Below are positions 52,021-61,342 of a DNA stretch of 64,000 nucleotides, piece after piece. The position numbers and the translations under genes were made by a program. Within the stretch, counting starts at the first letter, position 1. Each line of letters begins with the position of its first letter. Under the pieces are notes generated by a model. That model was not told the DNA's origin, did no database searches, and worked only from the letters and a program-made list of their open reading frames with translations. This DNA comes from Rhodoferax sp. AJA081-3 (GTDB lineage: Bacteria; Pseudomonadota; Gammaproteobacteria; Burkholderiales; Burkholderiaceae_C). The stretch covers positions 3,162,001 through 3,226,000 of the forward strand of contig NZ_CP059068.1 in the NCBI RefSeq assembly GCF_017798165.1, in the 5' to 3' direction.

Positions 52021-52890
52021 GGTTTTCAGGTAGGCATACAGGGCCTGGGCATCGGTGTCGTTGAGCTCACGCAGGGATTCAAACGGCATGACCTTGATGG
52101 GGCTGCCGTCCGGCCGCTTGCCGGAGCGCAGCATGGCCACAAAGGCCGTGGCATCCGGGTACAGCGGCATGGCACTGCCCTTGCCGGGTGTCAGGTTGGC
52201 GGCGGCCGGCCAGTCGGGTGGGCCACCTGGAATGGGACCGCCCGATAGCCCCGGACCATGGCAGCCAATACACATATTGCCCACATAGGCGCCGTGTTGT
52301 GCGTTGACCGCGGCGGCCACGGGTTGTGCCGGTGGCAGGCTGTGGTCTATCTTTTCGGCCGCGTCCTGGATGGCGCCCAGGCCATACAAGGCCTGGACCA
52401 ACACGGGCAACTCCACCACTGCGGCACCACCGGTTCGCGCGGGTAAGCTGCGCACGTAGCCGACCAGTGCGGCCAGGTCGGCGTCGGTGAAGCGGTTGTA
52501 GTCTTCGCTGGGCATGATGAAGGCCGGTTGGCCATTGGGTTTGACGCCGTGGCGCACCACGCGCACCCAGTCCTGTGCCGTGTAGCGGCCCACCGGTCCC
52601 CCGGAGGTGATGTTGGGGCCGCTGATACGCGTGCCCTTGCCGTCGTTGACAAACTCGCGCCCCCCACCGTCCAGGCCATGGCAATCGGTGCAACCCCGCG
52701 AACGGTACAGGTAGCTGCCTCGGGTCAGACCATCTGCGTCCGTGGCCCAAGCCACCGGCTGCACGGTGACGCTGACTTGCCGCTGGCGTTTGCGCTCGCC
52801 CAGCAGGTTGCCAACCACAACGACCAGGGCTGCCAGTAGCAGCAGCAATCCCAAGCCAATGATCAGGCGTTTGATCCATAACTTCTGCAT
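51991..52890 (-). CDS. Membrane-anchored diheme cytochrome c
   Basis: A 299-residue protein with one N-terminal anchor helix (about 8-28) and two cytochrome c domains, each with a Cys-x2-Cys-His heme site (Cys-Thr-Asp-Cys-His near residue 71 and Cys-Ile-Gly-Cys-His near 211) and candidate Met ligands (Ile-Met-Pro, Val-Met-Pro). It likely transfers electrons in the periplasm. The ATG at 52890 is the start; the frame to 53037 lacks support. It is divergent from the chromate-resistance pair. Confidence 0.92.
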   Translation of the reverse strand: MQKLWIKRLIIGLGLLLLLAALVVVVGNLLGERKRQRQVSVTVQPVAWATDADGLTRGSYLYRSRGCTDCHGLDGGGREFVNDGKGTRISGPNITSGGPVGRYTAQDWVRVVRHGVKPNGQPAFIMPSEDYNRFTDADLAALVGYVRSLPARTGGAAVVELPVLVQALYGLGAIQDAAEKIDHSLPPAQPVAAAVNAQHGAYVGNMCIGCHGPGLSGGPIPGGPPDWPAAANLTPGKGSAMPLYPDATAFVAMLRSGKRPDGSPIKVMPFESLRELNDTDAQALYAYLKTLPAREAGQR

Positions 52891-53081
52891 CACACGTCTC
52901 CCAAAAGAAAGGAAGCACGATCTTAAAAAGCGAAGCCGATGCTGTCGAGCGCCTGGCACTTGGGGTATTCCCGCGGCCCGTGTTACAGTGCGGCCATCGG
53001 GGTTGCAGCTCCCCGGTGTCGGGCCAAACGGCTCCAAGATGGTGTCCCATCCAATTGCTGGTAACGCAACAGGAGTTATCC

Positions 53082-53990
53082 GTGGACACCCAAAATCCGT
53101 CTATTTTTTCGTCAGTTTCCCCCCAGGCATTCAATGCCCGCCTGGGCCGCGCCGACACGCCTTTGGTGCTCGATGTGCGCCGCAAGCCGCGTTTTGACGA
53201 GAGCCCGCGCCTGCTGGCAGGCGCACAACGCTGCGCACCCGAGGACGTGGCCGCCCTGGCCGCCAGCCGACCCGCTGGCGAGGTGCTGGTCTACTGCGTC
53301 TATGGCCACAACGTCAGTGAAGAGGCGGCCGCTGCCCTGCAGGCTGCTGGCTGGTCTGCCCACCCGATAGCCGGTGGTTTAGAAGGCGGGGAGGATGGTG
53401 AAGACGACGCGCAGTCCATTGCCCAGTGGCGCGCCCAACCACCGCTGACATTTGCCAAACGCGCCGACTGGGGCGTGACCGGTGAACAGCCCTCGCGCTG
53501 GATCACACGGGAGCGCCCCAAGATCGACCGTATTGCCTGCCCCTGGCTGATACGCCGCTTCATCGATACGCGGGCTGAATTTTTCTATGTACCCACGGCC
53601 CAGGTTCTGGTGCAGGCCAAGGCACTGAATGCCGTGGCCTATGACATACCCGGCGCGCCGGTCTCCCACGTTGGCGAGCTGTGCAGTTTTGACGCGCTGC
53701 TGCTGGGCTTTGATTTACACGACGCGGCGCTGAACCTGCTGGCCGCCATCGTCCGTGGTGCCGATACCGACCGGCTGGACCTGGCACCGCAATCCGCCGG
53801 TTTGCTGGCGTTCTCTTTGGGCCTGTCGCGCGTCCATGCTGTGGATGACCACGCCATGCTGGAGGCCGCCATGCCGCTGTACGACGCACTGTATGCCTGG
53901 TGCCGCGACCGGGTCGCCGCGCAGGATGAAACCCACAACTGGAAACCCGCCAGCATGACAAACGCAACCATGGCGGGAGGTGCTGCATGA
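53082..53990 (+). CDS. chrB: Rhodanese-ChrB fusion (chromate resistance)
   Basis: A 302-residue fusion. Residues 1-120 form a rhodanese-like domain with the active-site Cys in Val-Tyr-Cys-Val-Tyr-Gly-His-Asn near 70. Residues 140-300 are the ChrB C-terminal domain ([18 protein letters not shown]). The N-terminal regulatory domain of classical ChrB is replaced. I chose the GTG at 53082 because AGGAG lies 6 bases before it. The stop overlaps chrA (ATGA), so the two act together in chromate or sulfate-analogue handling. Confidence 0.88.
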   Translation: MDTQNPSIFSSVSPQAFNARLGRADTPLVLDVRRKPRFDESPRLLAGAQRCAPEDVAALAASRPAGEVLVYCVYGHNVSEEAAAALQAAGWSAHPIAGGLEGGEDGEDDAQSIAQWRAQPPLTFAKRADWGVTGEQPSRWITRERPKIDRIACPWLIRRFIDTRAEFFYVPTAQVLVQAKALNAVAYDIPGAPVSHVGELCSFDALLLGFDLHDAALNLLAAIVRGADTDRLDLAPQSAGLLAFSLGLSRVHAVDDHAMLEAAMPLYDALYAWCRDRVAAQDETHNWKPASMTNATMAGGAA

Positions 53991-55354
53991 GCGCACAACA
54001 AACCCAAGTCTCCTTCGCCGAGGCCTTTCGCTTCTGGCTCAAGCTGGGCTTCATCAGCTTTGGCGGACCGGCCGGGCAGATTGCCATCATGCACCGCGAG
54101 TTGGTGGAGCAAAGGCGCTGGATATCGGAATCGCGCTTTTTACATGCGCTGAATTACTGCATGCTGCTGCCCGGCCCCGAGGCGCAACAACTGGCCACCT
54201 ACATCGGCTGGCTGATGCACCGCAGCTGGGGTGGCATCGTTGCCGGTGCGCTGTTTGTGTTGCCCTCGCTGTTCATCCTGATCGCGCTGAGCTGGGTGTA
54301 TGTGGCCTTTGGCAACGTGCCCTGGGTGGCGGGGCTGCTGTATGGCATCAAACCCGCTGTGGCGGCGATTGTGCTGCAGGCGGTGCACCGCATCGGCAGC
54401 AAGACATTGAAAAAACCGGCCGTAGCCCCCGTGTTGTGGGTGATTGCAGCTATGAGTTTTATAGCAATTTATGCCTTCAATATCCCTTTCCCCTGGATCG
54501 TGCTGGGTGCGGCATTGATCGGCTGGCTGGGTTCGCGCTGGGCGCCTGCGCAGTTTGCAGCGGGCGGGGGCGGCCATGGCGCAGCCAAGGCCGTTGTGCT
54601 GGCACCGGGTGAGCGCGACTGGTTGATTGGCGACACCACCCCCACACCGGCGCATGCGCGCTTCAAGTCATCACGCCTGGCCACTGTGCTGGCCGTGGGC
54701 GCGGCGTTGTGGTTACTGCCCATGGGCACGCTGGTGGCCTGGCAGGGCTGGGATGGTGCGGTGGCGCAGATGGCCTGGTTTTTCACCAAGGCCGCGCTGC
54801 TGACCTTTGGTGGCGCGTATGCCGTGCTGCCCTATGTCTACCAGGGCGCGGTGGAGCACTTTGGCTGGCTCACCGGCACCCAGATGATCGACGGCCTGGC
54901 GCTGGGCGAGACCACGCCGGGGCCGCTGATCATGGTGGTGGCGTTTGTGGGTTTTGTTGGGGGCTGGACGAAGGAAGTGCTGGGGCCGGACGCGTTGTTT
55001 CTGGGCGCCGCGCTGGCGGCCACAGTGGTGACCTGGTTCACGTTTCTGCCGTCCTTCATCTTCATCCTGGCCGGGGGGCCGCTGGTGGAATCCACCCACG
55101 GCAAGCTGCACCTGACCGCGCCGTTGACCGCCATCACCGCGGCGGTGGTGGGGGTGATCGCCAGCCTTGCTCTGTTTTTTATAGCGCATATCGCAATATT
55201 ACCGGGGGCTACCGGCACATTTGGCTCAAGGGTCGATGGCGTGGCGTTGTTATTGACCGCGTTGGCGGCGGTGGCGCTGTTGCGCTTCAAGGTGGGCGTC
55301 ATTCCTGTGATTGCGGCCTGTGCGCTGGCGGGTTTGGTCGCCAGTGCGCGGTAG
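53987..55354 (+). CDS. chrA: Chromate efflux transporter ChrA
   Basis: A 455-residue CHR-family transporter with two homologous halves (Phe-x-[13 protein letters not shown] and later [12 protein letters not shown]). It has ten or more predicted helices and should export chromate from the cytosol. Two repeat copies (positions 54418-54473 and 55171-55222) are embedded in frame. The reading frame stays open through both, so either they were tolerated insertions in helices or loops, or the match is partly chance. Confidence 0.93.
   Translation: MSAQQTQVSFAEAFRFWLKLGFISFGGPAGQIAIMHRELVEQRRWISESRFLHALNYCMLLPGPEAQQLATYIGWLMHRSWGGIVAGALFVLPSLFILIALSWVYVAFGNVPWVAGLLYGIKPAVAAIVLQAVHRIGSKTLKKPAVAPVLWVIAAMSFIAIYAFNIPFPWIVLGAALIGWLGSRWAPAQFAAGGGGHGAAKAVVLAPGERDWLIGDTTPTPAHARFKSSRLATVLAVGAALWLLPMGTLVAWQGWDGAVAQMAWFFTKAALLTFGGAYAVLPYVYQGAVEHFGWLTGTQMIDGLALGETTPGPLIMVVAFVGFVGGWTKEVLGPDALFLGAALAATVVTWFTFLPSFIFILAGGPLVESTHGKLHLTAPLTAITAAVVGVIASLALFFIAHIAILPGATGTFGSRVDGVALLLTALAAVALLRFKVGVIPVIAACALAGLVASAR
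54418..54473 (+). repeat. Dispersed palindromic repeat, copy 6, inside chrA
   Basis: The coding sequence contains CCGTAGCCCCCGTGTTGTGG, then GCAGCTATGAGTTTTATAGC. The TAGCCCCCGT core and the GCTAT...ATAGC inverted repeat have the same order and spacing as the intergenic copies. It is translated as a hydrophobic segment (Ala-Met-Ser-Phe-Ile-Ala). Confidence 0.6.
55171..55222 (-). repeat. Dispersed palindromic repeat, copy 7, inside chrA
   Basis: The coding sequence contains TTTTTTATAGCGCATATCGC, then AATATTACCGGGGGCTACCGG, then CACATTTGG. The orientation matches copies 3 and 4 (CGGGGGCTA core). It is translated as [14 protein letters not shown]. Confidence 0.6.
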
Positions 55355-55365
55355 TATCCAGACCC

Positions 55366-56403
55366 ATGGGACTTAAAAACAGCAGTGCAACTTCTGAAAA
55401 CCGCCGATTGCAAATGGCGGACATCGCCCGCCTGGCCGGCGTTTCGGTGGCCACCGTGTCGCGGGCGCTCAGCGGCAGCACCTTGGTGAATGCCGAGACC
55501 CGCGAGCGTGTCCAGCAACTGGCGCAGTCGCTGAACTACTCCATCAACTTGGGCGCACAAAACTTGCGTCTGCAAAAGAACCAGACCATCGCGGTGGTGG
55601 TGCCCTATGACGCGCAGTCGCGCCAGCACATTTCAGACCCCTTCTTCCTGTCCATCATCGGCAGCATTGCCGACGCGCTGACCGACCATGGCTACGACAT
55701 GCTGCTGTCGCGGGTGGACTCGGAGCGGCTGGACGCGGCCTCGCAGCTGTTTGATTCGGGCAAGGTCATTGGCGTCATCATCATTGGCCAGTGGCGCCAC
55801 CATGACCAGCTCAACCAGCTGGCGGCGCGCAAGGTGCCGCTGGTGGTGTGGGGCGGCGAGCTGCCACAACAGCTTTACTGCAGTGTGGGTGGCGACAACC
55901 GCGATGGTGGTGAACAGGCCACCGCCCACCTGCTGCGTGCGGGGCGCAAACGCATCGCCTTTCTGGGGGATGCGGCTTTGCCCGAAGTCTGGTTGCGCCG
56001 CGAAGGCTACCGTCGCGCCCACGCGGCGGTGGGGCAAACGCCGGACCCGCAGCTGGAAGTGGCCGTGCCGTTTGAGCCCGAGGCGGCACGCCAGGTGATC
56101 GACCGCCTGTGCGGCAGTGCTGCCGTGTTTGACGGCGTGGTGGCCTGCAGCGACCTGCTGGCGATCCACACCGTGCAGTCGTTGCGTGCGCAGGGGCGCA
56201 GCGTGCCTGCAGACGTCGGGGTGGTGGGGTATGACGACATGCCGCTGGCGGCCTTTTGTGAACCGACCCTGACCACCGTGCACCAACCCGTGGTGGCCGC
56301 GGGGGCCGAGCTGGTTGCGGCCTTGTTGTTGTTGCTCAAGGGTGAACGCGCTCCGGCACGCACCCTGCCGGTACACATCGTCGTGCGCGCCAGCGCACCC
56401 TGA
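55366..56403 (+). CDS. LacI-family regulator of the sucrose locus
   Basis: A 345-residue LacI-type repressor. The N-terminal helix-turn-helix reads Met-Ala-Asp-Ile-Ala-Arg-Leu-Ala-Gly-Val-Ser-Val-Ala-Thr-Val-Ser-Arg-Ala-Leu (about 18-36), followed by a periplasmic-binding-protein-like ligand domain. It begins 11 bases after chrA but is followed by a 272-base gap with an operator-like palindrome before the TonB receptor. It most likely represses the sugar genes downstream, and sucrose or a product would be the inducer. The ATG at 55366 is the first one that keeps the HTH at the normal position. Confidence 0.92.
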   Translation: MGLKNSSATSENRRLQMADIARLAGVSVATVSRALSGSTLVNAETRERVQQLAQSLNYSINLGAQNLRLQKNQTIAVVVPYDAQSRQHISDPFFLSIIGSIADALTDHGYDMLLSRVDSERLDAASQLFDSGKVIGVIIIGQWRHHDQLNQLAARKVPLVVWGGELPQQLYCSVGGDNRDGGEQATAHLLRAGRKRIAFLGDAALPEVWLRREGYRRAHAAVGQTPDPQLEVAVPFEPEAARQVIDRLCGSAAVFDGVVACSDLLAIHTVQSLRAQGRSVPADVGVVGYDDMPLAAFCEPTLTTVHQPVVAAGAELVAALLLLLKGERAPARTLPVHIVVRASAP

Positions 56404-56433
56404 CACCCGCGGCCTGCCCTGGGTCTCGCGGCG

Positions 56434-56449
56434 ATTCAATCGTTTGCAT
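56434..56449. promoter_or_regulatory. Possible secondary LacI-type operator
   Basis: ATTCAATCGTTTGCAT shares 12 of 16 positions with the palindrome at 56535-56550, including CAATCG and TTGCA. The centres are about 101 bases apart, which would suit looping by a dimeric or tetrameric repressor. This is weak alone. Confidence 0.4.
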
Positions 56450-56534
56450 AGATATGACAAAGTCTGCTGCCTAAGGTCACGCCAGATTTACTTTTGTAGA
56501 TCAAATTTAGAAAATTCTACGGGTTTACACCGAG

Positions 56535-56550
56535 TTGCAATCGATTGCAA
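56535..56550. promoter_or_regulatory. Perfect 16-bp LacI-type operator
   Basis: TTGCAATCGATTGCAA is a perfect palindrome with the central CG step usual for LacI-family sites. It lies about 126 bases upstream of the TonB receptor ATG and about 131 bases after the regulator stop, in the only large gap of the locus. A half-similar site is found at 56434-56449. Confidence 0.8.
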
Positions 56551-56675
56551 AGAATTTAAGATTCGCTCCGAGCACTTTGGACGGCCATGGCCCGAGGGGT
56601 CGCTTGCGGTATTCATGCGCTTTATCAAAAACAAACGGCTGGCTGGCAAAAGCCCGGCGGCCAACAGGAGACTTT

Positions 56676-58937
56676 ATGCACGCTCACCCATTCACAGCCC
56701 GCCCCCTTGCGGCCGCGGTTTCCCTTGCGTTGATGACGCTCAGCACGGCATGGGCGCAGACCACGGTCAGCCCCGCGGCCGATGCCGACAAAGACGGCAT
56801 GAAGTTCGACCAGATCGTGGTCACCGGCACCTCCACCGCCAAATCCAAGATGAAGCAAAGTGTGTCCGTCAGCACACTGGACGCCGAGCAGATGGAAAAG
56901 ACTGGCGCTGGCAGCGCCGCCGAACTGCTGCGTTCGGTTCCCGGCGTGCGTTCGGAATCATCCGGTGGTGAGGGCAATGCCAACATCACCGTGCGCGGTG
57001 TGCCGCTGTCGGCCGGTGGCTCGCGCTATGTGCAGTTGCAAGAAGACGGCCTGCCGCTGGTCTTGTTCGGCGACGTGTCGTTTGGCACGGCCGACCAGTT
57101 TTTGCGCGCCGACTTCAATGTGGACCGTCTGGAAGTGATCCGTGGCGGCTCGGCCTCCACGTTGGCCACCAATTCGCCGGGCGGCATTGTCAATTTCATC
57201 AGCAAGACGGGTGCCGAAGCGGGCGGGTCTGCAGCCCTGACGGCCGGCCTGCAACAGCGCCAGACGCGGCTGGATGTGGACTATGGCGGCAGCCTAGGCC
57301 CACGCACAACCTTCCACATTGGCGGTTTCCAGCGCACCGGCGAAGGTGTGCGCCCCGCCGGTTTCACCACGGAGAACGGTGGCCAGATCCGCGCCAACAT
57401 CACCCAGCAACTGGACAATGGCTACATCCGCTTCAGCGTCAAGTCGCTGGACGACCGCACACCCACTCTGTTGCCGGTTCCGGTCACGGTCTCCAACGGG
57501 CAGATCAATGCCATCAACGGTATCGACCCGCGCACTGCTTTCTTCATCACACCGTCCCTGCAAAACGACCGGTCCCTGAACCACGATGGCGGCTTCACCA
57601 ACAGCAACACCCGCGACGGCCTGCACATCCAGAGCAATGCCTTTGGTTTTGAAGGCCAGTTGAAGCTGGGCGAAGGCTGGACCCTGGACGAAAAATTCCG
57701 CAAGTCCAGCAACTCGGGCCGCTTCATCGGCCTGTTCCCTGCGGACAACGGCAACAATGGGAAAAATGCGTTCTTCACCGCCACCCTGTTCAATTCCACG
57801 CTGGACGATTTTGGCAACACCTTCAACGACATCAAGGTCTCCAAGGCCTTTGATTCCGGGCTGGGCAAGATAACCGCAGTCGGCGGCGTGTTCACCGGTG
57901 TGCAGACCATTGCACAAACCTGGTTCTGGAACCAGTACAACATGAGCATGACAGGCACCAATGCACAGGTGGTCAATGCGGTGGGTGCCCCCAGCTCGGC
58001 CCCGGTGACCTCCGGCTTTGACACCTGGGGTGGTTGCTGCTCCCGCACCTGGGACGTGCAATACACCCACACCGCGCCCTACCTGGCCCTGACCGTGGAT
58101 GCCGGCGCACTGAGCGTGGATGCCAGCGTGCGCAGCGACCAGCAAAAGGCCAGCGGTTACACACTGGCGGCCAGCGCGGCTATGCAGGGCTGGGACCCGG
58201 CATCCCAGAAGAAGGTGCAATACGACGTGCAACACAGCTCGTATTCCGTAGGGGCCAACTACACCATCAACCGCGACCTGTCGGTCTTTGCCCGCAGCAG
58301 CGACGGCGTGTCCTTCAGCGCCGACCGTCTGCTGTACGGCAACCCGCTGGACGGCTCGGTGCCGATTGCGCTGAACCAGATCCAGCAACAAGAAGCCGGT
58401 ATGAAATGGCGCAGTGGTGGCTTCAGCATCTTCTCTACGCTGTTCAGTGCGCGTACCACCGAGAGCAACTACGAGGCCACGACACAAAAGTTCACCGCCA
58501 ACAAATACTCATCCAACGGCCTGGAACTGGAAGCTATCTGGAACGCGGGCGATTTCCGCCTGGCCGGTGGTGCCACCTGGACCAACGCCAAGATCACCGA
58601 CTCCAACGACGCCAGCACCGTGGGCAAGAAGCCCCGCCGCCAAGCAGACTTCGTGTTCCAGTTGGCACCCTCCATCAGCTTGGACGCTCTGGAGCTGGGC
58701 GCTGCATTGGTCGGCACCGGTGATTCGTTTGGTGACGATGCCAACACCATCACCATGGCAGGATTTACCACTGTCAATGCGTTTACCAACTACCGCATCA
58801 ATGCCAAGACTCAGGTGTCATTCCGGGTCAACAACCTGTTCAATACGCTGGGTTATACCGAGATTGAAGGTGACGGCCACGCTGCCCGCGCCGTCAATGG
58901 CCGTTCCGCCAGCGTCCAGTTGAAGTACACGTTCTAA
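56676..58937 (+). CDS. TonB-dependent receptor (probable sucrose uptake)
   Basis: A 753-residue outer-membrane TonB-dependent receptor. It has a signal peptide (about 1-27, ending Ala-Trp-Ala-Gln), a TonB box-like Phe-Asp-Gln-Ile-Val-Val-Thr-Gly near 43-50, a plug domain (Ala-Glu-Leu-Leu-Arg-Ser-Val-Pro-Gly-Val-Arg; Glu-Val-Ile-Arg-Gly-Gly-Ser) and a barrel ending in Leu-Lys-Tyr-Thr-Phe with a terminal Phe. The ATG at 56676 follows CAGGAG. Its place in the sucrose operon matches suxA of Xanthomonas, so sucrose is the likely substrate. Confidence 0.93.
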   Translation: MHAHPFTARPLAAAVSLALMTLSTAWAQTTVSPAADADKDGMKFDQIVVTGTSTAKSKMKQSVSVSTLDAEQMEKTGAGSAAELLRSVPGVRSESSGGEGNANITVRGVPLSAGGSRYVQLQEDGLPLVLFGDVSFGTADQFLRADFNVDRLEVIRGGSASTLATNSPGGIVNFISKTGAEAGGSAALTAGLQQRQTRLDVDYGGSLGPRTTFHIGGFQRTGEGVRPAGFTTENGGQIRANITQQLDNGYIRFSVKSLDDRTPTLLPVPVTVSNGQINAINGIDPRTAFFITPSLQNDRSLNHDGGFTNSNTRDGLHIQSNAFGFEGQLKLGEGWTLDEKFRKSSNSGRFIGLFPADNGNNGKNAFFTATLFNSTLDDFGNTFNDIKVSKAFDSGLGKITAVGGVFTGVQTIAQTWFWNQYNMSMTGTNAQVVNAVGAPSSAPVTSGFDTWGGCCSRTWDVQYTHTAPYLALTVDAGALSVDASVRSDQQKASGYTLAASAAMQGWDPASQKKVQYDVQHSSYSVGANYTINRDLSVFARSSDGVSFSADRLLYGNPLDGSVPIALNQIQQQEAGMKWRSGGFSIFSTLFSARTTESNYEATTQKFTANKYSSNGLELEAIWNAGDFRLAGGATWTNAKITDSNDASTVGKKPRRQADFVFQLAPSISLDALELGAALVGTGDSFGDDANTITMAGFTTVNAFTNYRINAKTQVSFRVNNLFNTLGYTEIEGDGHAARAVNGRSASVQLKYTF

Positions 58938-58969
58938 GCTCCACGTCCGCGTTTAACAGTCGCCACACC

Positions 58970-59974
58970 ATGAACGAAAAAGTGAGTTCTCCTCCGGCAC
59001 CAGACACGCAATCTGGCCACAAGCCGGATTCCGTGCTGGTGCTGGGTGAGGCGCTGGTGGACCTGTTTGACAGCGGACCGGAGGCGGGCGGTGCGCCATT
59101 TAATGTGGCGCGGTCTTTGGCCGTCTTGCAAGTGCCCGTGACCTGCATCACCCGCATCGGCGACAGCGATCGTTGGGCCGACGTACTGCTGCACAGTGCA
59201 CAAGACTTCGGCCTGTCCACCGCGGGTTTCCAGCGTGATGATCTGCACCCCACCGGCACGGTGCAGGTTGTGCAAAAGGGTGCGGCGCATACGTTTCGTA
59301 TCGCTGACGATGTGGCATGGGACTACCTGGATGGGGTGCAGGCGCAATCGGTTCTCCATACAACACCGCCCCCCAGCTTTGTCTATTTTGGAACACTCGC
59401 GCAGCGGCACACCGTGTCCAAAAATACCATCCGGGACATCGTGCGTGAAACCCCTGCCGTGTGTTACCTGGACTTGAATCTGCGTGACGGCCCCGACAAC
59501 CGCAGGCTGGCGGAAGAGTCCTTGGCGCTGGCCGATTGGGTCAAGGTGAATGACGAAGAACTGCTGCAGCTATTGGCTGCACAGGGCGGTGCCACCATGT
59601 GGTCCGAACGCTGGGGCTCGCCCGTGTTTACCGCAGGGGTTGCCACGCTGATGGAACGCTTTCGGTTGCAGCGTTTGGTCGTGACACGTGGCCCACAGGG
59701 TTACGCCAGCTTCAATGCCCACGGTGTATGTGACGCCGAAGGCCCAGGCCAGGCCGTGCCGGTAGTGGTTGATACCGTGGGCGCCGGTGACGGCTTCAGC
59801 GCCATGCTGCTGGCCTGCCAAATGGCCGGGCGCACACTGCCCTGGTCGCTGGCACTGGCCAACGAATATGCGGCGGCGGTCTGCGGGCACCGTGGGCCGA
59901 TGAGCCACAACCTGCAAAGTTACGCCGTATGGCGCAAGCGGTTGGGCGCCAACACCACCTGCCACGCCATCTGA
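58970..59974 (+). CDS. PfkB-family fructokinase
   Basis: A 334-residue PfkB sugar kinase. The N-terminal Gly-Gly-Ala-Pro-Phe-Asn-Val-Ala-Arg region and the C-terminal ATP-binding signature Asp-Thr-Val-Gly-Ala-Gly-Asp-Gly-Phe near residue 268 are both clear. In this operon it should phosphorylate the fructose released by sucrose phosphorylase to fructose 6-phosphate. It follows the receptor gene after 32 bases. Substrate specificity is inferred from context. Confidence 0.9.
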   Translation: MNEKVSSPPAPDTQSGHKPDSVLVLGEALVDLFDSGPEAGGAPFNVARSLAVLQVPVTCITRIGDSDRWADVLLHSAQDFGLSTAGFQRDDLHPTGTVQVVQKGAAHTFRIADDVAWDYLDGVQAQSVLHTTPPPSFVYFGTLAQRHTVSKNTIRDIVRETPAVCYLDLNLRDGPDNRRLAEESLALADWVKVNDEELLQLLAAQGGATMWSERWGSPVFTAGVATLMERFRLQRLVVTRGPQGYASFNAHGVCDAEGPGQAVPVVVDTVGAGDGFSAMLLACQMAGRTLPWSLALANEYAAAVCGHRGPMSHNLQSYAVWRKRLGANTTCHAI

Positions 59975-60010
59975 CCCAACACCACGGCAACAACAAGAGA
60001 AACATTTCTG

Positions 60011-61336
60011 ATGTCCCTCGCAAAACCGCATTTGTCGATCTGGCAAATCATCAACATGAATGTCGGCTTCTTCGGCATCCAGTTCAGCTTTGGCCTGCAG
60101 CAAAGCAATATGAGCCCCATCTACAAATACCTGGGCGCCGACGAGGCCACGCTGCCCCTGCTGTGGCTGGCCGGGCCCATGACGGGCCTGCTGGTGCAGC
60201 CCATCATCGGCGCCATGAGCGACCGCACCGTGTCGCGCTGGGGCAGGCGCACGCCCTATTTCATGATTGGCGCCATTCTGTGCAGCCTGGGCCTGCTGGC
60301 CATGCCCATGAGCCCCACGCTGTGGTTTGCCGCCGGCCTGCTGTGGATACTGGACGCCGCCAACAACGTGACCATGGAGCCGTACCGGGCCTATGTCAGC
60401 GACCGCCTGGACCGAGAACAACACTCGCTGGGATTCCTCACCCAGAGCGCCTTCACCGGCCTGGCCCAGACGCTGGCCTACCTGATGCCGTCCATCCTGA
60501 TTGGCATGGGCATGAACCGCGACGCGGTGGGCGACAACCACATCCCGCAGGCCACGATGGCCGCATTTGTGATGGGTGCTGTGTTCTCACTGGTGACGGT
60601 ATGGTGGTCCATACGCAAGGTGCCCGAACTACCGCTGTCCGCAGAGACCATCCAGGAGATGCGCGCACGCCCCACCGGTGGCTTGGCCACGCTGCGCGAG
60701 ATCTGGCTAGCCATCAAAGAAATGCCCAGCACCATGCGCAAGCTGTGGTGGATGAAGCTTTTCCAGTGGTACGCCATGATGTGTTACTGGATCTATATCG
60801 TGCCTTCCCTGGCCAAGACGATGTTCCACACGTCCGACGCCACCACGGCGGGCTTTCGCGAAGCCGGCCTGCTTAACGGGCAAATTGGCGGCTTCTACAA
60901 CTTCATCGCTTTTTTGTCGGCCTTTGCCATGGTGCCGTTCACCCGCCGCTTTGGCCCCAAGGTGGTCCACGCCGTGTGCCTGACGCTGGCGGCGGCGGGC
61001 ATGTGGGTGTTGCCGGACATCACCAACAAATGGTTGTTGTTTGTGCCCATGGTCGGCATCGGCCTGGCCTGGGCCAGCATCATGGGAAATCCCTACATCT
61101 TGTTGGCGGGTTGTATTCCACCGGAGCGGGCCGGTGTCTACATGGGCATCTTCAATATGTTCATCGTGATACCCATGCTGATCCAGATGGTCACCCTGCC
61201 CCTGTACTACGACGCGCTGCTGGGCGGCAACCCCGACAACGTCATCCGCCTGGCCGGTGTGCTGCTGCTCTGTGCCGCCGCTGCCGTGTTGATGATCGAC
61301 ACCAAGAACTCGAACAGCGTTACGCCGAAAAACTAG
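60011..61336 (+). CDS. SLC45/SuxC-like sugar transporter
   Basis: A 441-residue twelve-helix transporter. The segment [12 protein letters not shown] with [14 protein letters not shown] (near residues 55-85) is the loop 2-3 signature of the SLC45/SuxC sucrose transporters of proteobacteria. It should carry sucrose across the inner membrane. It lies 36 bases after the kinase gene and 6 bases before the phosphorylase gene. Confidence 0.92.
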   Translation: MSLAKPHLSIWQIINMNVGFFGIQFSFGLQQSNMSPIYKYLGADEATLPLLWLAGPMTGLLVQPIIGAMSDRTVSRWGRRTPYFMIGAILCSLGLLAMPMSPTLWFAAGLLWILDAANNVTMEPYRAYVSDRLDREQHSLGFLTQSAFTGLAQTLAYLMPSILIGMGMNRDAVGDNHIPQATMAAFVMGAVFSLVTVWWSIRKVPELPLSAETIQEMRARPTGGLATLREIWLAIKEMPSTMRKLWWMKLFQWYAMMCYWIYIVPSLAKTMFHTSDATTAGFREAGLLNGQIGGFYNFIAFLSAFAMVPFTRRFGPKVVHAVCLTLAAAGMWVLPDITNKWLLFVPMVGIGLAWASIMGNPYILLAGCIPPERAGVYMGIFNMFIVIPMLIQMVTLPLYYDALLGGNPDNVIRLAGVLLLCAAAAVLMIDTKNSNSVTPKN

Positions 61337-61342
61337 ACAACA

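Noticed and set aside
56478..56520. GTAGA...TCTAC inverted repeat before the TonB receptor
   Set aside because: Only five base pairs with a long spacer; it is expected by chance in AT-rich DNA.
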